Positions 33,988-44,168 of a stretch of DNA of 64,000 nt are shown here, one piece after another. The position numbers were made by a program, and so were the translations under genes. The DNA lies in the NCBI RefSeq assembly GCF_003573695.1, contig NC_039358.1:9094326-9158325 (forward strand), in the 5' to 3' direction. This DNA comes from Papaver somniferum. Its lineage: Eukaryota; Streptophyta; Magnoliopsida; Ranunculales; Papaveraceae. Every line of letters begins with the position of its first letter. The first letter of the stretch is position 1. Under the pieces are notes generated by a model that was given only the letters and a program-made list of their open reading frames with translations, searched no databases and was not told where the DNA came from.

Positions 33988-34425
33988 ATACACATAATCA
34001 CAATAGCATTCATACGATTATGTCGATTTCTTATATACGAAGTTCAAAATATAGACGTTATACTTCGTATTCTAATTCCTTAATACTATGTCTAACGAGA
34101 GTATAATCATTCACAGCTTCGCAGTTATTTTACCAATATGCACGACTTGAAAGATACGTTAGGAATGAAACAATTCAAGTCAAATATTACTAACCTCACG
34201 TGGAAGGATGATGTCTTCGTTGTAGCTCTTTACTTCTTCACCTTCTTCAAGTCTTCATGTAATACTTGTAAGTCTCATATCCTAGTAACTTTCTCGCTAA
34301 CCTATACGAAGTTGACTCTAGTAAATAATCAAGCGACTCTTTAAATGAGTTTTGATTCACTAAAATATGACAACCAAACTTGACATACCAACGCTTGGTG
34401 GGTTCAACCGAGCTATGCTTTAACA
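33988..34425 (-). repeat. Copia 5' LTR, outer part
   Basis: Continues the copia LTR interrupted at 20841. From about 34297 it matches 14337-14462 (TAACCTATACGAAGTT...GCTTGGTGGGTTCAACCGAG...AACA). Confidence 0.85.
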
Positions 34426-35026
34426 CTATGGTTCATATCATTCAATTTCAGACATTCATCATTGAAACCCTAATTTCAATAATAAAATACCATAATATTT
34501 GAATTTTCCTAAATCAGTAAACCCTAAGTTCAATTGAAACAAAATTAATCAAATTCAAACTGATGTTTCGGCGGAATAATCTAACACCGAAATGGGTTTC
34601 CACTATTCTTCATGTTTCATTTTGATTCATCTGTAAATATTGCTTCCTCGATGTTCTTCGAATTTTAGATGGCAAAATATTTATCTTCCTCGTGCACCGA
34701 CTAAAACTAATCAACAAGAAGAAAACCTAGAACCATAATTTCTATTCAATCCTCGCCATAAAAATTATCTCTACATATGGTTTTCATCTTCTCTGGTATT
34801 TGATGTTTTTTACTGTCAAGATAGAAAGAATAGAGAAGATGAAGTGGGTGGGTTTAATTTCTTATGGATGAAAAAAACAATGGGGAACACCTCCAGCCCT
34901 CCAGTTCACATGTGACGTGTCACAACATTAACAAACAGATGGAGTGAGTCAGGGGTACACTTATAAACCTTGAATTTTATTGTATTTGTATTTTGTAAAA
35001 TTAGATAAAGTCTGGTCATAAACGAT
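34426..35026. other. Interior of the TIR DNA transposon, right part
   Basis: Noncoding AT-rich sequence between the copia target duplication and the right TIR. The left part is 13207-13752. No ORF with protein character is present, so the DNA element carries no visible transposase. Confidence 0.6.
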
Positions 35027-35129
35027 CAACGTGTGTTAACGTCTGGGCCAGGTATCAATCCCTAACGTTGGACAAATGTTAGACCAAAGCCTAGTGTTGG
35101 ACAAAACCTGAGTACTAAAGTCCAATTAT
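35027..35129 (-). repeat. Right terminal inverted repeat
   Basis: Inverted counterpart of 13103-13206. It ends AAAGTCCAATTAT at 35129. Confidence 0.8.
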
Positions 35130-35596
35130 TTATATGTAGTTTTCTTCTCTGAAGTATTATTCCAACATTTTGGACTAATGGTAGATTATCTTAATAAGAA
35201 CTAAATTAAATTATTCATCAACAATGGGGAATTCACCAGAATGATGCATTCAATGACATGCATTATAACCAAATGATGCATCAGTTTTAGAAATTGATAT
35301 ATCATCTACTTTGGTAAGACATTCATTTTAATGAAGCATTCTGCTGTCAGAGCTATATCGATTAACACATCAAAAAGGACCCAAATGATGCAATATTGAC
35401 TTTGATGTGACATGCATCTAAATGATGCATTTTAGCTCTCGGTTACTATCCTTCGATGACTAATAACCATATCTAGGTCTGGTGAAGGTTACTATTTTTT
35501 CATCACATTCATATACACATTTATGATATATGTAATTATATTGATGATACTATTAAATATGTTTTAATTGCTCGTATTTTATATTTGATTTATTCG
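35130..35596. other. Short stretch with repeated ATGATGCAT words
   Basis: Between the DNA transposon and the next copia LTR. The word (A)ATGATGCA(T) occurs five times (35241, 35272, 35382, 35413 and a variant near 35331), with CATGCAT variants nearby. No gene. Confidence 0.45.
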
Positions 35597-35839
35597 TGTT
35601 AGAGCATCGCTTATTTAAACCCACCAAGCGTTGATATGCTAAAGGGGAAAATTAGGCTAAGGCCCAACCCATAGATAACCCATAATATGAGGCCCTTAAT
35701 TAAAATAAGTTTAAATCTAGGCCCCGAGTTATTAAAAGACATTCATGCCCTTTTATATATTGTCAAACCCCAAATTAAATAAAATTTAAATTTAAGCCCA
35801 AAATTATTAAATCTAGGCCCAAAATTATTAAAATACAGT

Positions 35840-36195
35840 GTGAATGTGTAAACATAAGTTACACATGCATATGGCATGTGTATCCAGAAGTTACACATCC
35901 TTATGCCATGTGTATCCAGAAGTTACACATCCTTATGCCATGTGTAATGCAAAGTTACACATCAAAAAAATAGACATCAAAAAGAGCACATACAAAAATA
36001 CATGTATTACTTTAATATTCATTTACAATAATTTCTTAGCATGTGTAACTAGAAGCATCTGTCTAGTGTAATTGAGAGTTACAAATGCATCTATCTAGTG
36101 TAATTGAGAGTTACACATGCGTCTATCTAGTGTAATTGAGGGTTACACATGCGTCTATCTAGTGTGATTGAGGGTTCCACATGCGTCTGACTTGT
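35840..36195. repeat. 32-bp repeat array with TTACACAT/ATGTGTAA inverted words
   Basis: Units such as AAGTTACACATCCTTATGCC plus ATGTGTATCCAG (35860-35960) and ATCTAGTGTAATTGAG(A/G)G plus TTACACATGCGTCT (36035-36190) recur at about 32 bp. TTACACAT and ATGTGTAA alternate, so single strands could fold into repeated hairpins. Confidence 0.75.
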
Positions 36196-36899
36196 GTATT
36201 CAGCGTCAATTTCAGTTCCAATGAGACCTAAAATATAACAACAAGCAATTAGTTTTTATAAGATTAAGTGAAAAACAATGTATATTCAATTTCACAACAT
36301 CTGAGTAGTGAAACTAGCAGTTACCGACGCAACTGACTAGTGTAACTAGGAGTTACACATCCATATTGGAATTCAGCACCATAATTGATAAAGGAAAGAA
36401 CATAAGCATGATTACCAAGTATATAATGTTCAAACCACTGATTTCTGCAGTGAAGCTACGAGTTAAAGGTTCAACATTTCCGTGCAAACAAAGAATAGGA
36501 GACAAAATATAAACTGAGGCATGCTGGACTAACCTTGTAGTAGTATCAAGCGCAATTTTCATTAAGTTCTCTTGCTTTAGTTGAGTTGCATTGTTCATGA
36601 TGAGCTGACCTGGTAACATAATGCAAAGTATGAGTTAGCAACAAAAGAACTGGCCATTTTCGTATCTAGTTTTCGAAAATTAATGAACCTGGACTAAAGG
36701 TTGACTGTCATAAAGACCAGTTTTACTTGATACTTGAATAAGTAATATTTTGGGGCTAAGCCACTTTATGATCCAGTCCAGTGCCAGTGGGATGACTGTT
36801 TGAGCCTGTTAGGATTCCAAGGGGCACACATTAGGGTTCAGGACGTAGTTATAAAAGCCACTATCAGAAAGAAAGAGTTTCTCTTTATCTTACAGAAGA

Positions 36900-37500
36900 A
36901 AAACGACATAAATATATTTTCAACTTTTACACATTCAAATAGCATGTGTAATTGGCAGTTACACATACAACTAGCATGTGTAACTAGCAGTTACACATCA
37001 TATGGAATGTGTAACTAGCAGTTACACATACAACTAGCATGTGTGACTAGCAGTTACAACTAGTTGTATGTGTAATTGGCAGTTACACATCATATGGCAT
37101 GTGTAACTAGCAGTTACACATCATGTGGCATCTGTATAAATCATTAACCTAGTAGTGTTATAGGCATGTGTAATCGGCAGTTACACATGCATATGGCATG
37201 TGTAAGACGCAGTTACACATCAGCATTTACCTGGCACATACACTGTGTTAACTACATAGAATTTCAAATACAGGAGAACTCTATTACAAAGCACACAAAA
37301 AAACACAGACAATACAATATGCATGAATTCTGATCGAGTGTGTGAAATGCTTGTGTAATCAGCTTGTACACATACAAAATGCATGTGTAATCAGTAGTTA
37401 CACATCCATATGGCTTGTGTAATAGGAAACTACACATACATATGGATTGTGTAATCGGCAGTTACACACCCGTATGATTTGTGCAACTACAAAAGAAGGT
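36900..37500. repeat. Second 32-bp repeat array with TTACACAT/ATGTGTAA inverted words
   Basis: About a dozen degenerate units, for example GCATGTGTAACTAGCAGTTA followed by CACATACAACTA, most regular at 36940-37130. Spacer words between the inverted arms vary (CATATGG, ACAACTAG). The array makes up much of the left half of the MULE-like element. Confidence 0.75.
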
Positions 37501-38099
37501 TTTTCTCAGCTCATCCAATCTGTGAGGTCTACTTGACGAATGGGATTAAATGATACTACCAGTTCATAGAAACCAAGCTCAAGCTTAAAATACAAATTGC
37601 ATCATGTCTTAGCAATTGAAACTCAGAAACTTGCATTCATAAACTATATAGAATAATATTGAGATAAATTATAGATGTGCATATTACATATTAAAATTTT
37701 TCCTCAGCTGCGCATTCTTATTGTTCTTTCAGGTATCCATTCCAGGAGATACAAAAGTTTAGATTGACTTTAAGTTAATGAGTATCACACAAAGTATTAT
37801 CTGTATGAGTAAGGGCCTTCTTGCTATGAATGTGAACATAAACATGTTATAGTTTCTATTCTGTTAACTGAAGTAGTGTGGAACAAATGAACTAATTATA
37901 GGATAGAGCCAGTCATTAGATAATGATAATAACATCGTCATTTAGGGACAGAACAAGAATTTGAACTTGCATATCATATACCCTTTGCAACATTACATGT
38001 CAAGGTTGCGTATACAAATACATAGCAGTTTGACGGAAAAGAACAAATAAATAGACAATGCAAGGCATATTAGTAAAAACAAAAGAAAAAAAATGGTAC

Positions 38100-38230
38100 C
38101 TTGAAGCTAGTGATAGATCCTGATCAGCGCCTGCAGACACTTTGTGGAAATTTCCTCGAGAAAAATTGTCTTTAAGAAATGATAACCTTCTCAGCTCCAC
38201 CTCTAAGTAAATGGAATCTGACGAATCACC
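38100..38230 (-). pseudogene. Captured exon-like fragment D
   Basis: Minus-strand open stretch [20 protein letters not shown] and on to DQDLSLAS, bounded by AAAG before 38230 and by CAAG/GTACC at 38100, a plausible donor. Codon-like composition and splice-like edges suggest a captured plant exon. It lies after the stop of fragment C, so it may come from another gene or exon order. Not identified. Confidence 0.4.
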
Positions 38231-38329
38231 TTTAAAGAGCAAAAAGAAGTAGGTTCTGTGGACCAATGAGATGCAATAGAAGTGCCAAAGTTCAATAATC
38301 TATCGTTGTTTCCTCTCGAACTCCAAGGG

Positions 38330-38428
38330 TCATTGTGAAGGAGATTCTGGAGACTCTTGTATTGGATCAATGCCTACATATTTTACAGAATTAACAGATT
38401 CATAAGCCTTTACTTCTTCCTCCTTGGC
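38330..38428 (-). pseudogene. Captured terminal exon, fragment C
   Basis: Minus strand: acceptor TTTTGTAG, then AKEEEVKAYESVNSVKYVG, and on through QESPESPSQ to TGA at 38330-38332. A clean acceptor and an in-frame natural-looking stop make this a last coding exon. The protein was not recognised with confidence. It is most likely part of the same gene as fragment B. Confidence 0.55.
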
Positions 38429-38618
38429 CTACAAAAGAATGAGCCAGCCAAGTTAATGGAGTGATCCTTGTTAGCTTATAAAGAGTGATGATGAGTGTGA
38501 GCGAAGGATGCTTCAAACAAATATATACAACAGAAAATACTAGATAATTATGCTATTCTAAAAAAATCTTTTTTACAGTGTTTGTTGTGATGCAGCTAAT
38601 TACGTAGCACAGTCTCAC

Positions 38619-38737
38619 CTGGTCATCAATACGTTGTTTCTCATATTCTAGTTTAGCCATCTCCTTGAGATCTGCAACAAACGTTTGGATGCTAGTAATA
38701 TCTTCTTTATCAGAAGTCTTCTGTGAATTCCTTTGCC
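38619..38737 (-). pseudogene. Captured internal exon, fragment B
   Basis: 119 bp between acceptor TTTTGTGCAG and donor GTGAGA on the minus strand. It encodes SQKTSDKEDITSIQTFVADL continuing with KEMAKLEYEKQRIDDQ, a charged, probably helical segment. Both splice sites are canonical and the frame is open. The source gene is not identified. Confidence 0.6.
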
Positions 38738-39484
38738 CTGCACAAAACAACATGAAAACCAGTATAATCAGCCAAAAATGAACATAAACTAGATGCATAC
38801 TTACCTTATTAAATGGACATAAAACCAACAAGTACAAGAGCACCTAAAAAGAGCTCATCAACATGAGAAATTCATTCACACTGACTTTTGACATCTGATG
38901 TTGTATCTCAAACAACTAATTCCAATTTTGATTGCATTATAATAAAACATTCAATATCTGATACAAGCAGCCAGTTGCAAAATCAAAGTAGATGAAATTC
39001 GTAACAGATAGATGGGTAATAGAGATGATGATTCGCAGATTTCAAATATGATAACCGATTTTCAATCGAGATTTAAGATAGATAAATTGATTGATTTTCA
39101 ATAAATAAACCTAGAATTTTTTGTAATTTTCTTTCAAAATCTTTCAAATGTTTCATCTTAAAAGCAAGATAAAGATTAGATTATAACAAATATGAAATCT
39201 AATATTGGTTTCGTCGTGAAAATTTAGTTGAAATCATAAGCAATTATAAATCAGGGTTGATTACAAACCCTAAAAATATTTCGTAAACAAAAATCGAAAC
39301 TAAACAGTTCAAATCAAAGAAAATGATACAAGGATTATAGATCGAAGCAACAATTCTAAAATCAGATCAAAATTCGAAGTAAAATCGAACTTATTAGGTA
39401 TCGGAAGTTGTCACTGAACTTTCCAGAACTTGATTTTGGTTAAAACATAATGAGAATTCAACATGACTGCAAATATAGATGAGA

Positions 39485-39562
39485 AACTTATCTTTTTCTT
39501 TCGATAAGATGCTGAATCCTCAAGTTTTCTTCGAGTTTCATCAAGTGAATCTCCATTCTTCG
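39485..39562 (-). pseudogene. Captured first-exon-like fragment A
   Basis: Minus strand: a CT-rich leader (GCTCTCTCCACTGCTCTC), then ATG and MEIHLMKLEENLRIQHLIER up to AAAAAG. Next comes ATAAGT where a donor would read GTAAGT, suggesting a G-to-A loss of the donor. A second open frame (SLDETRRKLEDSASYRKKK) overlaps, so the true frame is uncertain. Confidence 0.4.
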
Positions 39563-40137
39563 TTATTTGCAGAGCAGTGGAGAGAGCAGTGGAGAGAGAA
39601 AATAAATTAGAAAATGAAACCGAAAATAAAACATATGCCTAGTTTTATTGCATTTATATACTAAAGGGTATTCTTGGTATTATAAAAATTATTTTAAATA
39701 AAACTTTTATTAACAGACCCGGAATTCTAAAGTTTTGGGCCTAGAAATATCAAAATGTGAAAGAACGGAGTGGACAATGAATGATCCATTTAATGGGGCT
39801 TCTCTATATTGAACCCATATAGTAGGGGGTTCTAGTATTTTTCACATGCTAAAGTTGGTTGTCATATTTTAGTGTCTGAACTCAAAGTCACTTGATTAGA
39901 TTACTAGAGTCAACTTTGTTAGGTTAGACTAGGAAGTCCAGAAATATTGAGACATATAAGTATTACTTTGAAGACTTGAAGATTCTGAATATGTATTGAT
40001 ATCAACGAACACATCATCCTTATACTTGAGGTTAGTAATACAAGACTTGGATTGTTTCCAATCTATCTAGATTACTTTAAAGTCATTTAGACTGAAAGCA
40101 TAACATGCAAAGTTATATATATGAAACTCTAGTATTA

Positions 40138-40335
40138 CACTACACCAAATTCCCGGATTAGTAACAGCATTTCGTAACGGACTTGCAGCCGTTATAAAAT
40201 TCTCGTTGCAAACGGCCGTTACAAAAAGAGTCGTAACACGTAGGGACCGTTCGAAATTTGTAGGTCAGCCGTTACGAATTGTTTTATAGGCGTCAGTCAT
40301 ACGCTTGGTCACACCTGGGTCGTAACACTTGCAAT
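40138..40335 (+). repeat. CACTA left TIR and subterminal repeats
   Basis: CACTACACCAAATTCCCGG followed by several direct and inverted GTAACGG / CCGTTAC words (40178, 40208, 40215, 40267). Such subterminal motifs bind the transposase in this superfamily. Confidence 0.8.
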
Positions 40336-40789
40336 TTTGCGTGTGCCATTCACATGCGTGCTATTATTTTTTCCACCCAAGATGAATAATACCAGAGGAT
40401 ATTTCCTCCCCTGCGTGTGCGATTCACATGCCTGCCTCATTTCATCCCATGCCTTGGTGAGAATCGACAGATCGATTTTTCATTTCTCATTTCTCTTTTC
40501 TCCTTTTCTGCTCCAGCCTCTATTCTTTGAAACCCTAGCGAAACTTCATCTTCAATAATCTACAGCCGAGAAACATCACAGAAACCTCTCAATCATCTTC
40601 AATCATCGACTTTTCTTTTCATTTTTCATATCTTTTCTCTCTCTTTTATCATAATCAGTTTTTCAATCTTAGGGTTTTTCATCGTCTGTTAATCTAGTTT
40701 AGGATTTTGATTTCATAGATCTGTACAAGTCTTTCATCATCTGTAGGGTTTTAGTTTTTTCGATTTTTCATGTATGCTGATTTGAAGAT

Positions 40790-41002
40790 GATTTGATGTC
40801 ATTGAAGGAAGATGAAGATAACTCATTGACCCAATTTGGTTTTTTAGACCATACAAATCGAGAGAAAAAGGCTTCAGTAAAGATCATGGATCGTCAAAAT
40901 GGGTTAGTTCTTCAAACCCAAACATCATTTTTCTATGTTCAAACCCAAACATCATTTTTCTATGTTTTTAAATTTTGGTTTAATCGCAACATTGAAATTT
41001 AG
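40790..41002 (+). pseudogene. Small ORF with 27-bp tandem duplication
   Basis: An ATG at 40793/40796 opens MSLKEDEDNSLTQFGFLDHT and ends with two exact copies of QTQTSFFYV from a 27-bp tandem duplication (about 40914-40967). Upstream 40480-40700 looks like a plant 5' UTR with CT-rich sequence and a GT..AG-like intron. It may be the first exon of a captured gene; not identified. Confidence 0.3.
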
Positions 41003-41442
41003 AGTTTTTGTAAAATTGATTTCAGGGTTTTGAAAATTAGGGATTTTTTTTAAAACATGAATTATGTTGGAATTATACCAACATAATTAGGTGAGGTTAG
41101 TTTAATTTTAGTTTTCCTCTGTTTTATTTTTCTGTGTTTTAGTTATCAATTGAAAATTTAGTTTTTAGTTTGATTTGTACGAGCTCTAGCAGCTTTAGGT
41201 GGAGGTGGTTCTGTGGGTTGAGTAGATTCTGAAGCAGAGGATGAGAATGAAGATGAACCCAACAAATCAAAACAGAAGTGAATGATTAAGATGATGAAAA
41301 AGATGAAAGTGGTGGAATTATACCAACAGAATTAGGTGTGGTTAGTTTAATTTTAATTTGTATGTTGTTTATAATTGAGGTACAGTGTACACCTTTGTTC
41401 GTGTAATCTTGTATTTACTGGTAATGGATACATGTTCTGCAG

Positions 41443-42420
41443 GAAACCCAATGACTATCTTGGATGGAATTTTTGTGGAAATCAAGGATGATATAGACTG
41501 CTCTCCATATCCATCGGGTAAGCTTTCATCAGTGTGTAGTGTTATATTGATACGTAGAGCGAGTTGTTGTTTGTTTGTCTAACTGTTATACCGTTGGACT
41601 TTGTTCGAAGTTTCTCACTAAACTATAACCACAAGTGCGACAACATGGTTCCACGAAGTCCGTCCAGTCAAAATTAAGAAGTTGTGGTGCGATTCTCATT
41701 GGGAAAGCAAATATGCACGGATGGACCTTGGAACAACTGGAAATAATCCTAATTATGGGTAGGTTGATCTGATATATGTCGAGTTTGTATAAAATGTTGA
41801 ATTAGTGATTATGATAGTTATATTTTTCAATGCTTCTTCCTTACAGAACAGCGAGAAACCCTCAATCCCTAGACAGATATACTGGTGGATCTTCCTCGGG
41901 TCCAGCAGCAATTGTAGCTTCTGGATTATGTTCGGCCGCTCTTGGAACTGATGGTGGAGGTTGGACCAGTAACATATTGGCTTTCCGCATGACAAATATT
42001 AAGAATATTCTTCTTATTCAGAATGCAATTTTTATTAATACGCAGGCTCAGTTCGAATTCCTTCTTCACTTTGTGGTGTAGTAGGCTTCATATGGTCGGA
42101 CTGACATGGAAGGGTAAGCTTGTTAAAAACATAGTGGTTGAAACCTAGGATAAGCTTGTTTGAAAATTTCAATTTCATTCTACACAATTCTTCAGTTATT
42201 ATTGTATTTTTTTTATCAATAAACAATTTAGTGTTGACGTGTTTCTAACTCAGGTCATTAGTATCATCTCCCCAACGACTGTATCAACGTACTGCAGTGA
42301 AATCGGCTGATGCCTTTACCAATTCTTTTATCATGCAGGGCATTATGTGATTGCGGGACTGTAGAAATCATCGGACCAATTGCTTCTAATTGCTTCCTAG
42401 TTGAAGATGTTGTGCTTGTG
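41443..42420 (+). pseudogene. Captured fatty acid amide hydrolase gene fragment (amidase signature)
   Basis: Exon-like blocks in FAAH order. 41443-41517 (TILDGIFVEIKDDIDC; acceptor CAG, donor GTAAGC). About 41635-41758 (TTWFHE, later TTGNNPNYG; frame broken between). 41847-41959 (RYTGGSSSGPAAIVASGLCS, then AALGTDGGG), the amidase signature with the catalytic GSSSG serine loop. 42045-42113 (VRIPSSLCGVVGF, then a frame break before YGRTDME). 42339-42420 (CGTVEIIGPIAS). The family hydrolyses N-acylethanolamines at membranes. Only the central third of the enzyme is present and frames are broken in exons 2 and 4, so it is non-functional. Family assignment rests on motif recall, not a search. Confidence 0.8.
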
Positions 42421-42650
42421 TGAGTTGCCAAAATTTTGAAAAGTTAGGTGAAACAAAGATATTGAATAAGTAAAGAACAATCCATTCGTACTTGTGTCTG
42501 TGACTTTAGTTAACATTGATTGACATTGAAACTGGAGCATCCTTTCAATTTTCTGTCGACACAGTTTTTAATCTTGACCTCTTGATCTATTATGTAAGGG
42601 ATCTCTGTGCTTTAAAATAAAATGACATTAATTCTGATCTTCTCATTCAG

Positions 42651-43216
42651 ATAGCTTATTCTCTGATTGAAAAGCAAGAGGGAAAGGCGAGGACACCAGA
42701 TGATTACATATCTTTCGTAACCCTCCTTGCAGATCCACGTTATTGTGGTACTATATCAGTTTTATGATAGTACTTGTATCGTTATTGGCTTTTAGCATTT
42801 TCTCTGGGGCTTATAGCTTTCGTTTTGGTTTTTAATTTCTGTATGTAATTACAGGCGTTTCATATCTTGAGAAGGAAGAAGTGCGAGTTCTATTAAGGAA
42901 GGTTGGTGTTAACTGCCAACTGTCTTTTAATTTTGGTAGTGTAGTTACCTCTCTTTCTTTCAGTCAGATACTTAAGTAGAATGCCTTGGTTTTCTCTAGG
43001 ATCCTAAATTTTGGACATACAGACCATTTACTGAACAAATGGTCTGAGCTGCTGCTGATGATGTTTGTTTCCTTCTCCATATCTACCACAATATGATGAC
43101 AAATCTGAACGATAAATCTCTGTGGCAACTGTCAGATCGGGGAGCACTATACTGTCGGTGTTTCTGTGTTGATGATAATGAGTGTGTAGATTGGCCGTCT
43201 GTCCCTCCCGTTCCAG
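42651..43216 (+). pseudogene. Captured KH/3'-5' exonuclease domain gene fragment
   Basis: Three exons with clean borders. 42651-42747 (IAYSLIEKQEGKARTPDDYI..LLADPRYC; acceptor TTCAG, donor GTAC). 42855-42901 (GVSYLEKEEVRVLLRK). 43000-43216 (DPKFWTYRPFTEQMV, then AAADDVCFLLHIYHNMM..LYCRCFCVDDNECVDWP). The pattern fits plant DEDD-type 3'-5' exonuclease/KH proteins of the At2g25910 kind, as I recall them. Within the captured part the only defect is a TGA at 43045-43047, compatible with a CGA codon mutated by C-to-T. Start and end of the gene are absent. Confidence 0.7.
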
Positions 43217-44113
43217 GTACTTATGCTTTTTTGATAAGCCTGTAGACTTTTACTATTTATGTTTGATTATGTAAGTGTCTGGCATTTGTATATTCGGTTT
43301 AAGTTTACGCTTCAAGTTGTATGAGTTCTTTACATAGAAAGATTCCCTCACTTGCAATTGCAGGTATTATATTAAGGAATTAGGCACTAGTTTGGTTTGC
43401 TTTAAGTCTAAGTTGGGCTGTAAGTGCCGTGCAGGTTAAGCTAATGTAGTGGTGTAGGATGAGTCTTATCCTACACTACTGTATTAGCTTTACCTGCACT
43501 GCACTGTTCTCCTGTTCAATATGTTAGGAGGTTTCTTTTGTAATTTTGTTCTTTTGTGTGATGATATAGAGTCTTGATGTGTTATTATTAGCCATGTTCA
43601 TTTCTACTTTTCTTTATCAACTCCTTGAGTACAAATAGCAGGCCATATATTAGCAGCTGAGATTGGAACATAATAAGCTTCATTTTGTTTTATTTTTTAT
43701 GATGCAACAGGATTACAGGATCATATGATCCCTATGGTAGACATGGCATGACTCTTTGCAGACCGCAGTATTATCTTCATCATAGTCACTACACCTGCCA
43801 TATATTAGCATCTGAGATTGGAAGGTACAACACAGTCATATGGATGTTGACAAGGTTTGTTATCCAATATCCTAGGAAGAATATGTATATTGAAGATCGT
43901 AGAATTAACACAATAATTTGCTTTCTCAGGTATTAACATAGAAAAGGATGACTTACTGAGGTGATCAAAAGATCAGAACATAATTGGATGCTCCTGCACT
44001 TGGTCTAGCTGCACAAACATCAACATCCAAGGTATCTCATATTGAAATTGCATGTATATTTAAATCTTGGCTTCTTAGCGGTTTTGATTTTGTTTTCTAC
44101 CTTCCTTGTGCAG
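43217..44113 (+). other. Intron-like and unidentified sequence between captured fragments
   Basis: Long T-rich intron-like sequence. 43385-43500 has an inverted pair around GTAGTGTAGGATGAG / CTCATCCTACACTAC-type words (43445-43490). CATATATTAGCA(G/T)CTGAGATTGGAA occurs twice (about 43643 and 43799). 43728-43760 (SYDPYGRHG) and 43984-44030 (LDAPALGLAAQTST) could be further exon scraps; neither is identified. Confidence 0.35.
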
Positions 44114-44168
44114 GCCAGATTCTTTGTGCAGAAACTGCAAGCGGCCTGGTCATTATCCATATGAATAA
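44114..44168 (+). pseudogene. Captured CCHC zinc-knuckle fragment (HEXBP-like)
   Basis: After an acceptor TTGTGCAG, the frame reads PDSLCRNCKRPGHYPYE and stops at TAA (44166-44168). CxxCxxxxGH is a zinc-knuckle start; the last Cys position is lost. The flanking residues recall plant CCHC-type nucleic-acid-binding proteins of the HEXBP kind. Short, so the assignment is tentative. Confidence 0.45.

Larger units (their letters stand above)
13753..34425 (-). mobile_element. Non-autonomous Ty1/copia element (minus strand), later split by nested gypsy array
   Basis: On the minus strand the order is 5' LTR (18413-20841 joined to 33988-34425), primer-binding site (18395-18410), broken gag frame (18332-16899), noncoding 3' domain, purine tract (14463-14477) and 3' LTR (14462-13753). 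The flanks CCATG (13748-13752) and CTATG (34426-34430) are a 5-bp target duplication with one mismatch. No protease, integrase or RT lies in the 3.9-kb internal region, so it had to rely on another element's enzymes. It lies inside the TIR DNA transposon 13103-35129. Confidence 0.88.
13103..35129. mobile_element. Non-autonomous TIR DNA transposon (host of the nested elements)
   Basis: The left end (13103-about 13206) and the right end (about 35027-35129) are inverted copies of each other over ~100 bp. Both read ATAATTGGACTTT..GTACT.AGGTTTTGTCCAAC inward, then CTAGGCTTTGGT, TACCTGG and CAGACG words. Without the inserted copia element its length would be about 1.35 kb. No transposase ORF was seen. 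Long TIRs suggest a MULE-type element, but I see no convincing 8-11 bp target duplication; a 2-bp TA or AT duplication would also fit. Superfamily is therefore unresolved. Confidence 0.75.
35645..39845 (-). mobile_element. Pack-MULE-like DNA transposon with captured exons
   Basis: A perfect 9-bp direct repeat, ATGCTAAAG, flanks it (35636-35644 and 39846-39854), the usual MULE duplication size. The interrupted copia LTR reads through when the insert is skipped. Ends are weakly inverted: GGGAAAATTAGGCTAAGGCCC inward from the left and GTGAAAAATACTAGAACCCC from the right, with subterminal CTAGGCCC on both sides. No transposase. It carries minus-strand exon-like fragments (38100-39560) and two arrays of 32-bp repeats. 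Confidence 0.8.

Noticed and set aside
34138..34344. 68-codon plus-strand ORF
   Set aside because: It is antisense within the outer copia 5' LTR; the corresponding part is absent from the partner LTR and no domain is seen.
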